Positions 41,432 to 50,817 are shown, counted from the first letter of the stretch. The stretch: DNA of 64,000 bases from Proteiniclasticum sp043951855 (GCF_043951855.1 NZ_JBINJW010000001.1:372001-436000), one strand, 5' to 3'. The notes: a model not told the origin generated them from the sequence alone. Made by a program: numbers and translations.

Positions 41432-41762
41432 TGTCTTTCCTCATTTTCCATAAATTCGCCAGGGGATTCTCCTCAAGCTTTCTTCTTTTCTCCTCTAGTA
41501 GGTCTTCGATCTCTTCCCGGTCCAGATCCCTCAAGATCTTCACTTCCCCGGAAGTGACGCTGGCCAAGTGGTAGTCCCTGCCGACCTTGATCACCGCCAG
41601 AAAAGACTGATTGGTCAGCATGGTCTTCTCCACGATTCTTACATAGGTCGTGTTTCCGTCTGTGACTTTCTTCCCGAAACGGAGCACCACATAGGCAAGT
41701 CCCAGCACGAAAGCCAGCGCCAGAAAGGTCTGTAGCAGGGAAAATATCAGTTTTAAATCCAT
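41424..41762 (-). CDS. fliO: flagellar biosynthesis protein FliO
   Basis: A 112-residue protein with one N-terminal membrane segment (LLQTFLALAFVLGLAYVVLRF) and a small cytosolic domain (KTMLTNQSFLAVIKVGRDYHLASVTS), matching FliO/FliZ. It helps assemble FliP. It follows fliL directly; fliM, fliN/fliY and cheY, which often lie between fliL and fliO in Firmicutes, are absent. Confidence 0.88.
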   Translation of the reverse strand: MDLKLIFSLLQTFLALAFVLGLAYVVLRFGKKVTDGNTTYVRIVEKTMLTNQSFLAVIKVGRDYHLASVTSGEVKILRDLDREEIEDLLEEKRRKLEENPLANLWKMRKDSE

Positions 41763-41773
41763 CTTTTCTCCTT

Positions 41774-42241
41774 CTACTGGATCAGAAAGTCCGTAAAGTA
41801 GATTTCCTTCACCAGGTCTTCTCCCAGGGCCACATTGATGCTGGTCCTGATTTTCACTTTCGCTGCGGCAAGGCCACCCTCCAGCAGCAGATCATCGGGT
41901 TTGTACTCCATGAGGTCTTTTATGATGAGATCCCGGATCTGGCTGGTCTTATTCTCCAGCACCATTCCGTAATCCTCTTCCGTATAAAGCAGAGACATCT
42001 GAGTCTTCAGGTAAGTGGATCCCCTTCCTTCCGTATCCAGATTCACCACAAAGCTTTCCAGCGGCATCACATATTCCTCATGCTTCTGAAACTTCGATAT
42101 CACATCCGAAAGGCTGATGTCTGTAGCGATGAAGACCATGGATACAGCGCCGATCAGGATAACGAAACTCATGATGATGATGATAATGATGAGCGCATTG
42201 GGTTTCTTCTTTTCTTTCACATCTTCTAACTGTTGTGCCAA
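41774..42241 (-). CDS. fliL: flagellar basal body-associated protein FliL
   Basis: A 155-residue single-span membrane protein. It has a cytosolic N-terminus, a membrane segment (ALIIIIIIMSFVILIGAVSMVFI) and an extracytoplasmic stomatin-like domain (YVMPLESFVVNLDTEGRGSTYLKTQMSLLY). FliL supports the stator. It lies 2 bases after motB. Confidence 0.93.
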   Translation of the reverse strand: MAQQLEDVKEKKKPNALIIIIIIMSFVILIGAVSMVFIATDISLSDVISKFQKHEEYVMPLESFVVNLDTEGRGSTYLKTQMSLLYTEEDYGMVLENKTSQIRDLIIKDLMEYKPDDLLLEGGLAAAKVKIRTSINVALGEDLVKEIYFTDFLIQ

Positions 42242-42243
42242 AA

Positions 42244-42996
42244 CTATTCCTCACCTTCCATAATTATTAAGAGATTGACTCTTCTGTTCAGTGCCCGGTT
42301 CTGGGGCGTACTGTTGTCTGCAATGGGTCTGAACTCACCGTATCCGATGGCGGAGAGTCTGTTTTCCGGTATATCCTTCACCTCGCACAGATAACGGACC
42401 ACCGCCGTGGCTCTGCCGGAAGACAGTTCCCAGTTGGTGGGGAATCTGAAGGACTGCTGCGGAATGTTGTCCGTATGTCCTTCTATGACGATTTCATTGT
42501 CGAACTGCAGAAACAGTCCTTCCAGATTGCCCAGAATCTCCTGACCGCCTTCTTTGATCTGGGCTTCACCAGGTTCAAAGAGGATGGCTTCCTTGATGTT
42601 CACAAAGACGCCGTTCCGGTTGAGACTCACGGAAACATCCGCTTCCAGGCCCTCTTCTTCCACATAGTCCTTCACCTGGTTGTACATCTCCAGTGTGCTT
42701 TCCTTGATCTTGGGATCCTCAGGGTCTTCCTGCTGCTCATACTGGGGATTGTCCAGAGGAATGTCATCATTGGGACCATCTTCCTCAATGATGCTGGAGC
42801 TGGTCTCTCCGGAGAGAACCGACTGCAGGGACTCACTGATGGTCTTGAACTTGATGGCATCGATGCTGGAAATCGAATAAAGGAGAATAAAGAAGGTGAG
42901 AAGAAGCGTCATCATGTCCGAAAAAGTGGCCATCCATGCCGGTGCACCGGTGGCTGGTGTTTCTGTCGTCTTTCTCTTCTTTCTTTCTCTACTCAT
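42244..42996 (-). CDS. motB: flagellar stator protein MotB
   Basis: A 250-residue stator subunit. The single membrane segment (FSDMMTLLLTFFILLYSIS) carries the ion-binding aspartate in FSDMM. A plug/linker region and the OmpA-like peptidoglycan-binding domain follow (VIEGHTDNIPQ and SSGRATAVVRYL). It overlaps motA by 8 bases. Whether protons or sodium drive it cannot be settled by eye. Confidence 0.94.
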   Translation of the reverse strand: MSRERKKRKTTETPATGAPAWMATFSDMMTLLLTFFILLYSISSIDAIKFKTISESLQSVLSGETSSSIIEEDGPNDDIPLDNPQYEQQEDPEDPKIKESTLEMYNQVKDYVEEEGLEADVSVSLNRNGVFVNIKEAILFEPGEAQIKEGGQEILGNLEGLFLQFDNEIVIEGHTDNIPQQSFRFPTNWELSSGRATAVVRYLCEVKDIPENRLSAIGYGEFRPIADNSTPQNRALNRRVNLLIIMEGEE

Positions 42997-43795
42997 AGGA
43001 TAAGGCCTCTTGTGTGGATACCTTCTCTTCCTTCATCATGGTCATCTCTTCCGGTGAAAGATAGGTCACCAGCTTTTCTTCCAGAATTCTGGGGTTGGTT
43101 CCCGCCTGGATTTCAATGATGCCCTCGATGGCCATTTCCTTGGAAAGCATTTCCTCATTGGTCTGTACACTTAAATTGCTGGCTATGGGAATGAACACCA
43201 GGTTCGCCAGAAGAGAACCGTAGAATGTGGTGATGAGGGCTACGGCCATTCCTGAACCGATGGCAGCGGCATCCTGCAGATTCGCCAGCATGACGATGAG
43301 CCCGATGAGGGTTCCAAGCATACCGAAGGCAGGCGCAAGCTCTCCCCATTTGCTGAAAATATTCTGTCCCATACGATGTCTTCTTTCCGTGGTTTCCATT
43401 TTAAGGGTCAGAATCTCTCTGATGATGTCCGGCTCGATGCCGTCCACCACCATCTGAAGTCCTGTGACCATGAACTCATCCTCCATGCCCGTAAGATCAT
43501 CCTCCAGGGCCAGAAGCCCGTCTCTTCTTGCTTTTCTTGCAAGTTCCGAGAAGGTGGTGATGAGTCTTACCCTGTCCTGTTCCGGTTTCTCGATGAGCAG
43601 CTTCAGGATCTTTGGCACCTTCATCAGATCCTTTGAAGGAAAACTGATGAGAAGGGCTGCAAAGGATCCCCCTGCCGTCACGGCTATGGATGATAAACTG
43701 ATGAAACTTCGGATGTCTCCACTGGTCATGATGGAGATCACGAGAATGGCAAATCCGGAAACCAGACCTATGATTGCTGTATAACTTTTCTTCAT
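42989..43795 (-). CDS. motA: flagellar stator protein MotA
   Basis: A 268-residue membrane protein with four membrane segments: two near the N-terminus and two around residues 145-200. The MotA signature is GELAPAFGMLGTLIGLIVMLANL and GMAVALITTFYGSLLANLVFIPIA. It forms the stator with MotB, whose gene overlaps its end. It lies 7 bases after flbD. Confidence 0.96.
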   Translation of the reverse strand: MKKSYTAIIGLVSGFAILVISIMTSGDIRSFISLSSIAVTAGGSFAALLISFPSKDLMKVPKILKLLIEKPEQDRVRLITTFSELARKARRDGLLALEDDLTGMEDEFMVTGLQMVVDGIEPDIIREILTLKMETTERRHRMGQNIFSKWGELAPAFGMLGTLIGLIVMLANLQDAAAIGSGMAVALITTFYGSLLANLVFIPIASNLSVQTNEEMLSKEMAIEGIIEIQAGTNPRILEEKLVTYLSPEEMTMMKEEKVSTQEALSYE

Positions 43796-43802
43796 TTACT
43801 TT

Positions 43803-44000
43803 CTATACCTCCAGACTTCCTGCATAGATCTTTCTTTTGTAGGCTATGATTCTGTCAATGATAATTTCAGGTCTTTCTGTGACTCTCATGGTTTTCCCGT
43901 CGGTCAGCGTGATGACCGTGTCAGGTAGCGCTTCTATTTTCACCACAAGGTCTGTGTTCAGATAAAATTCCGTTCCGCTTAGGGTTGTAAGTCGTATCAT
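43803..44000 (-). CDS. flbD: FlbD-family flagellar protein
   Basis: A 65-residue protein matching the FlbD (YlzI) family of Firmicute flagellar operons, with IRLTTLSGTEFYLNTDLVVKIEALPDTVITLTDGK. It is cytosolic. Function is poorly defined; it is always found between flgE and motA. Its ribosome binding site (AAAGGAAGG) can pair with an upstream CCTTCTTTCC stretch. Confidence 0.9.
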   Translation of the reverse strand: MIRLTTLSGTEFYLNTDLVVKIEALPDTVITLTDGKTMRVTERPEIIIDRIIAYKRKIYAGSLEV

Positions 44001-44091
44001 ACGGCCTTCCTTTCGCTTCCGCTTTCCTTCGGAAAGAAGGACGCTTTATGCGATCCTCTTTCCTGAAAGAAAAGTTCTAAGCCAGATTTCA

Positions 44092-45015
44092 CTATCTCTT
44101 CAGACTTAACAGTTCCTGAAGCATTTCATCGGATGTGGTGATGGTTCTTGAGTTGGCCTGGTAGGACCTTGAAGTGACGATGAGCTCCGTGAATTCGTTG
44201 GCTAAATCCACATTGGACATCTCCAGGACACCCTGTCTTATGATGCCAAATCCGTCGGTGTTGGCAGAGCCTACCACAGGCGCACCGGAGTTGTTGGATG
44301 CTCTGTAGTTGTTGTTCCCCACTTTTTCTAGACCTGCACTGTTGTCAAACTTCGCCACAGCCAGTCTTCCAATGGTGTAGACATTACCGTCGCTGTATAC
44401 GCCGGAAATGATACCGCTTCCGTCGATGGAGAAGGTCTGAAGATCCACCTGCACATTCATTGCTGCACCGTTTTCATCAAGAATAGGGTTATTATCCCCA
44501 TCCACCAGTGGTATCACGTTCCCTTCTTCATCCAGAGCATCGATGGTGTTCAGAATTTTAAGTGGTGCAGGAGCTTCCTGTCCCTCTTCTTCAAATCCGA
44601 GAACACGATATCCGCCCGCATTGACCAGATTCCCGTTGTAGTCTCTGTAAAAGGCTCCATCTCTTGTATAGTACTTCATCTGGGCATCCGCATCCTGTGA
44701 CACCATGAAGAATCCTGTTCCTTCCACAGCCAGGTCCAGATCTCTGTTGGTGGGCTGCAGGGCACCGTCGGTCATGATGGTGTCGATGGCGCCGACCTTG
44801 ACACCAAGCCCCACCTGCTGGGCATTGATTCCACCTAAGTTTTCTGCTGTAGGACCCTGGGCATTGGCAAGAGTCTGGCTCAGCATGTCCTGGAAACGCA
44901 CTCTTCCGGATTTGAATCCTGTGGTGTTGACATTGGCGATGTTGTTACCTAAAACGTCCATCTTGGTCTGGTTGCTTCTCATTCCGCTTACGCCTGAGTA
45001 AAGTGATCTTAACAT
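44092..45015 (-). CDS. flgE: flagellar hook protein FlgE
   Basis: A 307-residue hook/basal-body family protein. The N-terminal block is MLRSLYSGVSGMRSNQTKMDVLGNNIANVNTTGFKSGR, the middle is LAVEGTGFFMVS, and the C-terminal block is VDLANEFTELIVTSRSYQANSRTITTSDEMLQELLSL. Position after flgD and before flbD identifies it as the hook protein. It is short compared with the roughly 400 residues of enteric FlgE, as is usual in many Firmicutes. Confidence 0.92.
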   Translation of the reverse strand: MLRSLYSGVSGMRSNQTKMDVLGNNIANVNTTGFKSGRVRFQDMLSQTLANAQGPTAENLGGINAQQVGLGVKVGAIDTIMTDGALQPTNRDLDLAVEGTGFFMVSQDADAQMKYYTRDGAFYRDYNGNLVNAGGYRVLGFEEEGQEAPAPLKILNTIDALDEEGNVIPLVDGDNNPILDENGAAMNVQVDLQTFSIDGSGIISGVYSDGNVYTIGRLAVAKFDNSAGLEKVGNNNYRASNNSGAPVVGSANTDGFGIIRQGVLEMSNVDLANEFTELIVTSRSYQANSRTITTSDEMLQELLSLKR

Positions 45016-45122
45016 ATGTATTTTCCCTCCTAGGATTTCAATTTATTCTGATTTTTCCTTGTACCCGTATCCGTCGTTCAACGGGCCTTTTTTAATGGCT
45101 TCCTCAAGAGGTCCGGCCATTC

Positions 45123-45494
45123 TTATCTTATGCTTACTGCACTGTCGATGTTTGTTATGGTCTCCATTTCCTCATTTCTCATGGCTGTGATGATGGTCTT
45201 GTTTCTGATGCTGGCAATGAAGGCCGCATCCTTGTAGAGAAGCAGACTTTCCCGGGCACCCTTTTTCTCCAGGGTATCCACCGCATCGTTGATCTTCACC
45301 ATATCCTCTTCCGAGAGTGTGATCTGTCTTTTTTCCATTCTCTCCTGTGCGTGGGCGGAAAGCTTTACGGTTTCCTTCGTCTTTTTCAGGGATTCCAGAT
45401 AGAGTCTTTCAAAATCACCGCCGGGTTTTCTCTCCACTTTCCCATGGTTTCCCTGGGATGGGATGATCTGTCCGTTCTGAATCTTAAATGACAT
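45123..45494 (-). CDS. flagellar operon protein, TIGR02530 type
   Basis: A 123-residue protein with FKIQNGQIIPSQG at the start and the core SAHAQERMEKRQITLSEEDMVKINDAVDTLEKKGARESLLLY. It matches the small conserved protein found between flgD and flgE in Firmicute operons (TIGR02530). It is cytosolic and of unknown function, possibly a hook-assembly factor. Confidence 0.85.
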   Translation of the reverse strand: MSFKIQNGQIIPSQGNHGKVERKPGGDFERLYLESLKKTKETVKLSAHAQERMEKRQITLSEEDMVKINDAVDTLEKKGARESLLLYKDAAFIASIRNKTIITAMRNEEMETITNIDSAVSIR

Positions 45495-45496
45495 GT

Positions 45497-45910
45497 CTAT
45501 TCACCTCCCACTTCCTGCACCATGTACATGGGATATTCGCTGCCTCCTATGACAGGATAGGCCAGTCCTTCTCTGTATCTGACTTTGTCCACAACGCCTT
45601 CTATGGTGTTTTCTCCGTCAAAAACGGATACTTTCTTTCCCACCAGTGAAAAGGACAGCTGCTGCTGAGATAGGGTGTTCATGTTCTCCATGCTTTCCGA
45701 TAATGCGCTCAGCTGCTCCAGCATGGTGAACTGGGCCATCTGGGCAATGTATTCTCCTGTGTCTGCACTGTTTCCGCCCATGGGATCCAGGTTCTGAAGC
45801 TGTGCGGTCATGATTTTCAGAAAGTCATCCACGCCCATGGCGTCATTGGCTTTTGCCGCATTTTCCGTATTCATGGCTTCATTTGGAATACCGATTCCAT
45901 TGATTCTCAT
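45497..45910 (-). CDS. flgD: flagellar hook capping protein FlgD
   Basis: A 137-residue protein with the FlgD N-terminal signature MGVDDFLKIMTAQLQNLDPMGGNSADTGEYIAQMAQFTMLEQL and a short C-terminal part (VGKKVSVFDGENTIEGVVDKV). It caps the growing hook. It is shorter than enteric FlgD, lacking most of the C-terminal Ig-like domain, as in Bacillus. Confidence 0.93.
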   Translation of the reverse strand: MRINGIGIPNEAMNTENAAKANDAMGVDDFLKIMTAQLQNLDPMGGNSADTGEYIAQMAQFTMLEQLSALSESMENMNTLSQQQLSFSLVGKKVSVFDGENTIEGVVDKVRYREGLAYPVIGGSEYPMYMVQEVGGE

Positions 45911-45928
45911 ATGTTCTCCTTTCCTTCT

Positions 45929-47221
45929 CTAGGCGAGAAGATTGATTTCCTTCAGGTTTCTCTCGGGATTTGTCATCCCATAGTCTGTAGTCTCTGCTTT
46001 TCTTACCTGATAGCCTCTGAAAGGATTCTGCATCTGTCTTTGTCCCTGATGCCTCTGTTGATTCCCTTCCCCTCTGTCTCCTACACCTACTTCGAATTTA
46101 CCGATCTGGATGTTCTGCTTCAGGCTGTTAGAAAGCTCGTCCAGTCTTTCCGTGAAGATCTGCCTGATTTCCCGATTCTCCAGGAGAATCTTGCCGGAAA
46201 GCTTTCCGTCTTCCATGGTCAGCGTGATTTCCATCTTGCCCATCTCTTCCGGATGAAGATTCACCTTCATGGTGGTTCTGTCTCCTTCTCGGATGGTTTC
46301 CACGGTCTTCATGATTTCTTCTGCCGCATTTTCGAATGTCTTCTCGAAATTGATGTGCTCAGGTGTTTTCGTCTGAGAAGTCTCCTGAAACTCTCTGAGC
46401 TTCATTTCATGATTCGGATTCACGGTTTCTGTGAGCATACCGGACTCTTCCGAAGAAGTATGCGCTTGCTTCACTGGTTCTTTCCCATTCAGGTTCATGA
46501 ATCCTTTCTCACTCTCTCTGGTTTCTTCCACATCGGCATTCAGCCTCGGATTTGTCCCTGAAGCTTCCCTCTCTTTAAGCGTTTCCATTGCCGCTGCTTC
46601 ATCTGCCGTTTCCTTCTGCAGTTTCCCGGTGGGATCTGAAACCTCTGATTTCTTGTAACCAGTCAGCTCTTCCGGTTTCTCCTGCTGATGGATATTCTTC
46701 AGTGTGTCTGCAAATTCCTCTGTTTTCCCTTCTACCGTTTTCATGACATTTTCAGCCAGAATCCCTGTTTTCCCCTGGTCTTCTGGAATATCGATGAGTT
46801 TCGGATTCCTTGCTTCCAGATGGTCTTTCAGGGCAATCATCTCTTCTCGTGTCCGGCCAGTAAGGGCACTCACCGGATTCTTTTCAGTCTGAGATTTGTC
46901 CACAGCACTTTCAGCTTCTTCCACAATTCCTGCTGCAGCCTGTTCATGGATCTCCTTTAAAGGCGCCTGCGTCTCCGGTTTCATTTCAGGAAAGAGGTTC
47001 ATGGCGGCCATTTCTTCCTCCTGTTCAGGGTTGTCTCGGGTCACTTCCATATCCTTCTCTTCTTCCGATTTTTCCCTTTTCAGCTCTTTCTTCTCAGGGG
47101 CGTTTCTTTCTATGGTTGTGGAGAGAATCTCCTTGAATGCGCTTTTGCCGCTGATCTCCTTTTTCGCTTCCGGCTTAGGTATGTTCACTGCATTTCTGAT
47201 CCGCATGGTCTCTGTTGTCAT
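45929..47221 (-). CDS. fliK: flagellar hook-length control protein FliK
   Basis: A 430-residue protein. The first about 300 residues are charged and low in complexity, rich in Glu and Lys. The C-terminal Flg_hook domain (KVNLHPEEMGKMEITLTMEDGKLSGKILLENREIRQIF) contacts FlhB to switch export specificity. The end is Gln/Arg-rich (QQRHQGQRQ). GGAGGTGAG precedes the ATG. Confidence 0.9.
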   Translation of the reverse strand: MTTETMRIRNAVNIPKPEAKKEISGKSAFKEILSTTIERNAPEKKELKREKSEEEKDMEVTRDNPEQEEEMAAMNLFPEMKPETQAPLKEIHEQAAAGIVEEAESAVDKSQTEKNPVSALTGRTREEMIALKDHLEARNPKLIDIPEDQGKTGILAENVMKTVEGKTEEFADTLKNIHQQEKPEELTGYKKSEVSDPTGKLQKETADEAAAMETLKEREASGTNPRLNADVEETRESEKGFMNLNGKEPVKQAHTSSEESGMLTETVNPNHEMKLREFQETSQTKTPEHINFEKTFENAAEEIMKTVETIREGDRTTMKVNLHPEEMGKMEITLTMEDGKLSGKILLENREIRQIFTERLDELSNSLKQNIQIGKFEVGVGDRGEGNQQRHQGQRQMQNPFRGYQVRKAETTDYGMTNPERNLKEINLLA

Positions 47222-47299
47222 TTTTTCTCACCTCCTTTCAATATCAGGCACTGGTGCCCTTTCATCCTTACTGTTTTGACGTGTCTGTATGAATAAAAG

Positions 47300-47716
47300 T
47301 CACTTGGCGAATCTCATGATGGTGAAATCGTCCAGTTCCTTCTGTTCCTTAAGGAGCATTTCCTGCTGAAATTTCTCTTTGTCCTTTTCCTTCAGCAGTT
47401 CCATGATTTTACGGTCTTTTCTTGCTTCAATGAGCACTTCCCTGGCGTCGTTGGCCTTGTGGACGATATCCTCCACCTTCTTCTTCTGATGACTCAGCTC
47501 TGCCTTCAGCTTCTCCTTGTAGAGAAAGGACATCTTCATGGCATGCACATCCGTGGATACTTCCTTCTTCTTCTGTTCCAGCTTTTCCTCGATTGTGTCC
47601 AGATGCTTCTTCTCCTGGTCCAGTTTCTGACTGATTCTGGCGAAATCCTCCACCTTGTGTTTTTCCACATTGCTTCTGTAGTCCAGCACCTTTTCCATTT
47701 TGTATTTGTAGTTCAT
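47300..47716 (-). CDS. fliJ: flagellar export chaperone FliJ
   Basis: A 138-residue, almost entirely coiled-coil protein (NYKYKMEKVLDYRSNVEKHKVEDFARISQKL) typical of FliJ. It sits in the centre of the FliI ATPase ring and escorts export chaperones. It lies 32 bases after fliI, with GGAGG before the ATG. Confidence 0.88.
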   Translation of the reverse strand: MNYKYKMEKVLDYRSNVEKHKVEDFARISQKLDQEKKHLDTIEEKLEQKKKEVSTDVHAMKMSFLYKEKLKAELSHQKKKVEDIVHKANDAREVLIEARKDRKIMELLKEKDKEKFQQEMLLKEQKELDDFTIMRFAK

Positions 47717-47748
47717 CTTCTGAAGCCTCCATTTCCGTCTTTTTCAGA

Positions 47749-49059
47749 TCACTTCCTGAATATGTTTTCCAGTTCCCTGATTGTATCTTCATAATGCCTG
47801 GAATCATCGGTCTCCTGTTTCAGGAAACCGTCGATGGACATTTTCAGTTCCACCGCCCTGTCCAGTTCCGGATTTCTTCCCTTGGCATAGGCGCCTACAT
47901 TGATGAGATCTTCCGACTCCTGATACCTGGCCATGTTTTCCTTGAGCTTTCCGGCATAGTCATAATGCTCTCTGGAAACCACTTCCTTCATGACTCTGGA
48001 TACGCTCTGCTGCACATCGATGGAAGGAAAATGGTTCTTGCCTGCCAGCTTTCTCGAAAGCACGATATGCCCGTCAAGGATTCCTCTCACCGCATCGGCG
48101 ATGGGTTCGTTCATGTCATCCCCTTCCACAAGGACCGTATAGAATGCTGTGATGGAACCGTCCTTGGACATGCCGCTTCTTTCCAGAAGCTTCGGAAGGG
48201 CTGCAAACACTGAAGGGGTATACCCTCTTGTGGTGGGCGGCTCTCCGATGGCAAGACCGATTTCTCTCTGGGCCATGGCGAATCTTGTGACCGAATCCAT
48301 CATGAACATGACTTTCTTTCCCTGGTCTCTGAAATACTCCGCAATGGCTGTGGCCACATAAGCTCCTTTCAGACGCACCAGCGGTGGCTGGTCTGACGTG
48401 GCGCAGATGATCACGGACTTCCTGTAGCCTTCTTCTCCCAGGTCTCTTTCGATGAACTCCAGCACTTCTCTGCCTCTTTCTCCGATGAGACCAATGACGT
48501 TGACATCGGCATCGGAGTATCTGGCGATCATGCCAAGAAGTGTACTCTTTCCCACACCACTGCCGGCAAAGATGCCGATACGCTGGCCCTCTCCGCAGGT
48601 GAGGACGCCATCGATGGCCTTCACCCCGGTGCTCATGACCTTCTCGATCTTTCTTCTCTGAAAGGGATTGGGGGGCACATTGTTGATATCGCCATAGCCT
48701 GTGAGCTTTCTCTTTCTCTCATCCATGGGATTACCCAGTCCATCTAAAGTGGTGCCAAGAAGCGCATCCCCCACCTTCACCTTCAGCGCATTTCCTGTGG
48801 GAAGCACCAGGCATCCGGGGCCGATGCCCTGGACATCGCCCAGGGGCATGAGGAGCACATTTTCATCCTGAAACCCCACCACTTCCGCGCTGATTCTGTT
48901 GTCCTCTCCGATGAGGATATGGCACACTTCACCCACAAAGACCTTCAGGCCTACGGCATGGATGATGAGACCGATGACTTTCTTCACCTTGCCCATCTTC
49001 AGCGCCAGGGTGCTTTTATCCAGTTTTTCGTACAGCCTGTCAAAGGATACTTCGGTCAT
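47749..49059 (-). CDS. fliI: flagellar export ATPase FliI
   Basis: A 436-residue F1-beta-like ATPase. Walker A is GSGVGKST at about 166-173, Walker B is VMFMMDSVTRFAMAQREIGLAIGEPPTTRGY, and the C-terminal part is helical. It powers unfolding and delivery of export substrates. It lies 16 bases after fliH, with AGGAGG before the ATG. Confidence 0.97.
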   Translation of the reverse strand: MTEVSFDRLYEKLDKSTLALKMGKVKKVIGLIIHAVGLKVFVGEVCHILIGEDNRISAEVVGFQDENVLLMPLGDVQGIGPGCLVLPTGNALKVKVGDALLGTTLDGLGNPMDERKRKLTGYGDINNVPPNPFQRRKIEKVMSTGVKAIDGVLTCGEGQRIGIFAGSGVGKSTLLGMIARYSDADVNVIGLIGERGREVLEFIERDLGEEGYRKSVIICATSDQPPLVRLKGAYVATAIAEYFRDQGKKVMFMMDSVTRFAMAQREIGLAIGEPPTTRGYTPSVFAALPKLLERSGMSKDGSITAFYTVLVEGDDMNEPIADAVRGILDGHIVLSRKLAGKNHFPSIDVQQSVSRVMKEVVSREHYDYAGKLKENMARYQESEDLINVGAYAKGRNPELDRAVELKMSIDGFLKQETDDSRHYEDTIRELENIFRK

Positions 49060-49075
49060 GGTCAGGGTCCTCCTG

Positions 49076-49825
49076 TTACTCGGTTGCCAGTTCTATGAAT
49101 CTTTCGATCTGCTTCCTGATGGAAAGATCCGTGATCTGATTCTCATTCTCGATGAGGATGTCGTTTTCCTCCAGATTTCTGTCCTGCAGAATCAGTACAT
49201 GGGCCTTGGGACACATGGATCTGATCTCTGGAATCTGGCACTTCATGAAAGCCACCTTATCCGGATGACAGGTCACGATGACGTTCTCCGTCTTTCCGTA
49301 TTCCTGAAGAATGGGTCTTGCCAGAATCATCAGGCTGTCTTCATGGGTCTGTATGGTTTCTCCCACGATCTTCTCCGCAATCCTTGCGGAGAGCTTTATG
49401 ATTTTTTCTTCATTCTCTTCCAGATACTCTTTTGAAAGAGCTTCGGCTTCCTCCAGCATGGTGATGGCATTCTTGCGAAAGGCCAGTGTTTCTTCATAGC
49501 CTTCCTGCTTCCCTGCCATGTAGCCTTCTTCAAAGCCCTGGTTTCTGGCTTCTTCCAGAGCTTTTTCCTTTTCCTTCCCGATCTCTTCTCCTGCTTTTTC
49601 AAGAAGGGCTATTCTCTCTTCTTCCATGGAAAGCAGAAGTTCCTTCCGGATTTCTTCCCGGATCATTCTTTCCGGGTCTTCCCCTTCCGCCACAGCATCA
49701 TAGAGGGGCGGGTTCTCTTTCTTCTCCCGGTAGGCTTCAATGTCCAGGGATTCGAGTTTTCTTTCCTCCTGGGCATAGCCGTTCCTGTTCTTGATGATCC
49801 TATACGATAATGCTATCGGAATCAC
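49076..49825 (-). CDS. fliH: flagellar export regulator FliH
   Basis: A protein of about 249 residues with a charged coiled-coil N-terminal half (Glu/Lys-rich) and the FliH/YscL domain at the end (LSARIAEKIVGETIQTHEDSLMILARPIL). It regulates FliI. The frame overlaps fliG by 26 bases if it starts at GTG 49825. The likely Shine-Dalgarno GGAAGGGGTGA lies just at that codon, so the true start may be a non-standard codon a few residues later (ATA 49816 or nearby). The start is unresolved. Confidence 0.85.
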   Translation of the reverse strand: MIPIALSYRIIKNRNGYAQEERKLESLDIEAYREKKENPPLYDAVAEGEDPERMIREEIRKELLLSMEEERIALLEKAGEEIGKEKEKALEEARNQGFEEGYMAGKQEGYEETLAFRKNAITMLEEAEALSKEYLEENEEKIIKLSARIAEKIVGETIQTHEDSLMILARPILQEYGKTENVIVTCHPDKVAFMKCQIPEIRSMCPKAHVLILQDRNLEENDILIENENQITDLSIRKQIERFIELATE

Positions 49826-50807
49826 CCCTTCCTATGACGATTTCGCCGGCTTCTTCAAGCTTTCTTATGATGCCCACGATCTTATGCTGCGCTTCTTCCA
49901 CTGTGGAGAGACGTACAGGTCCCATGAACTCGATATCCTCCCGCACCGTGTCCGCCGCTCTCTTGGAGAGGTTTGCATAGACCACGGTGGAAACCTCCTC
50001 TGAGGCTCCCTTGAGCGCCAGTACCAGCTGTTCGTTCTCCACTTCTCTGAGCACTCTCTGAATGGAGCTCTTGTCCAGAGTGACGATGTCCTCGAAGACG
50101 AAGAGATTCGCCTTGATGACCTCAGCCAGTTCCGGCTGCGTCTTTTCCAGATCGCTGATGATGTTCTTCTCTGTGGTTCTGTCCACAGAGTTTAAGATCT
50201 CCACCAGGGCTTTTACGCCACCGATGTTTTCCGAGTCGCTCTCGATGATGTTGGAGAATTTGTTCTGCACTACGCTTTCGATTTTCTTGATCACCGCGGG
50301 AGAAGTTCTGTTGATGACGCCGATCCTTTCCGCCACTTCAGTCTGAAGTTCGTTGGGAAAGAGCGCCAGCACATTTGCCGCTTTATCCGGCTGAATGTAG
50401 CACATGATCAGGGCAATGGTTTGGGGGTGCTCATTGGCCAGCATGTTGGCCAGCTGATGGGTGTCAGCTTTTCTTAAGATGGCAAAGGGTTTTTCCCTCT
50501 GCTGGATCTGAGTGAGCACTTCCATGATCTCCTTGGCTCTCACACTGCCCAGAGCCTTGTTCAGAAGATTCCTCGCATAATCGATTCCGCCATCCACGAT
50601 GTATTCTCTGGCGGATGCCATATCCATGAAATCCTCTATGACCTTCTCTCTCTCCTGGGGCTCCACATATTCGATGTTTGCGATCTCATAGGTCACCTTC
50701 TGGATCATGTCATCCGGAAGGAGTTTGAGAATCTGAGAGGACACCTCCGGTCCCAATGAAATAAGCAGAATCGCTGCTTTTTTTATGCCGTTTTCCTTCA
50801 TCTGCAT
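49800..50807 (-). CDS. fliG: flagellar motor switch protein FliG
   Basis: A 335-residue rotor protein with the N-terminal FliF-binding domain (KKAAILLISLGPEVSSQILKLL), the armadillo-like middle domain with EHPQTIAL, and the C-terminal torque domain (FVFEDIVTLDKSSIQRVLREVENEQLVLALKGA). It is the only C-ring gene in the cluster. ATG 50801 is an alternative start. Confidence 0.97.
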   Translation of the reverse strand: MQMKENGIKKAAILLISLGPEVSSQILKLLPDDMIQKVTYEIANIEYVEPQEREKVIEDFMDMASAREYIVDGGIDYARNLLNKALGSVRAKEIMEVLTQIQQREKPFAILRKADTHQLANMLANEHPQTIALIMCYIQPDKAANVLALFPNELQTEVAERIGVINRTSPAVIKKIESVVQNKFSNIIESDSENIGGVKALVEILNSVDRTTEKNIISDLEKTQPELAEVIKANLFVFEDIVTLDKSSIQRVLREVENEQLVLALKGASEEVSTVVYANLSKRAADTVREDIEFMGPVRLSTVEEAQHKIVGIIRKLEEAGEIVIGRGDSDSIIV

Positions 50808-50817
50808 TCCTTCATCC

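Noticed and set aside
45045..45122. 25-codon frame between flgE and the TIGR02530 gene (starts MAGPLEEAIKKG)
   Set aside because: No Shine-Dalgarno and no recognisable feature; too short to support.
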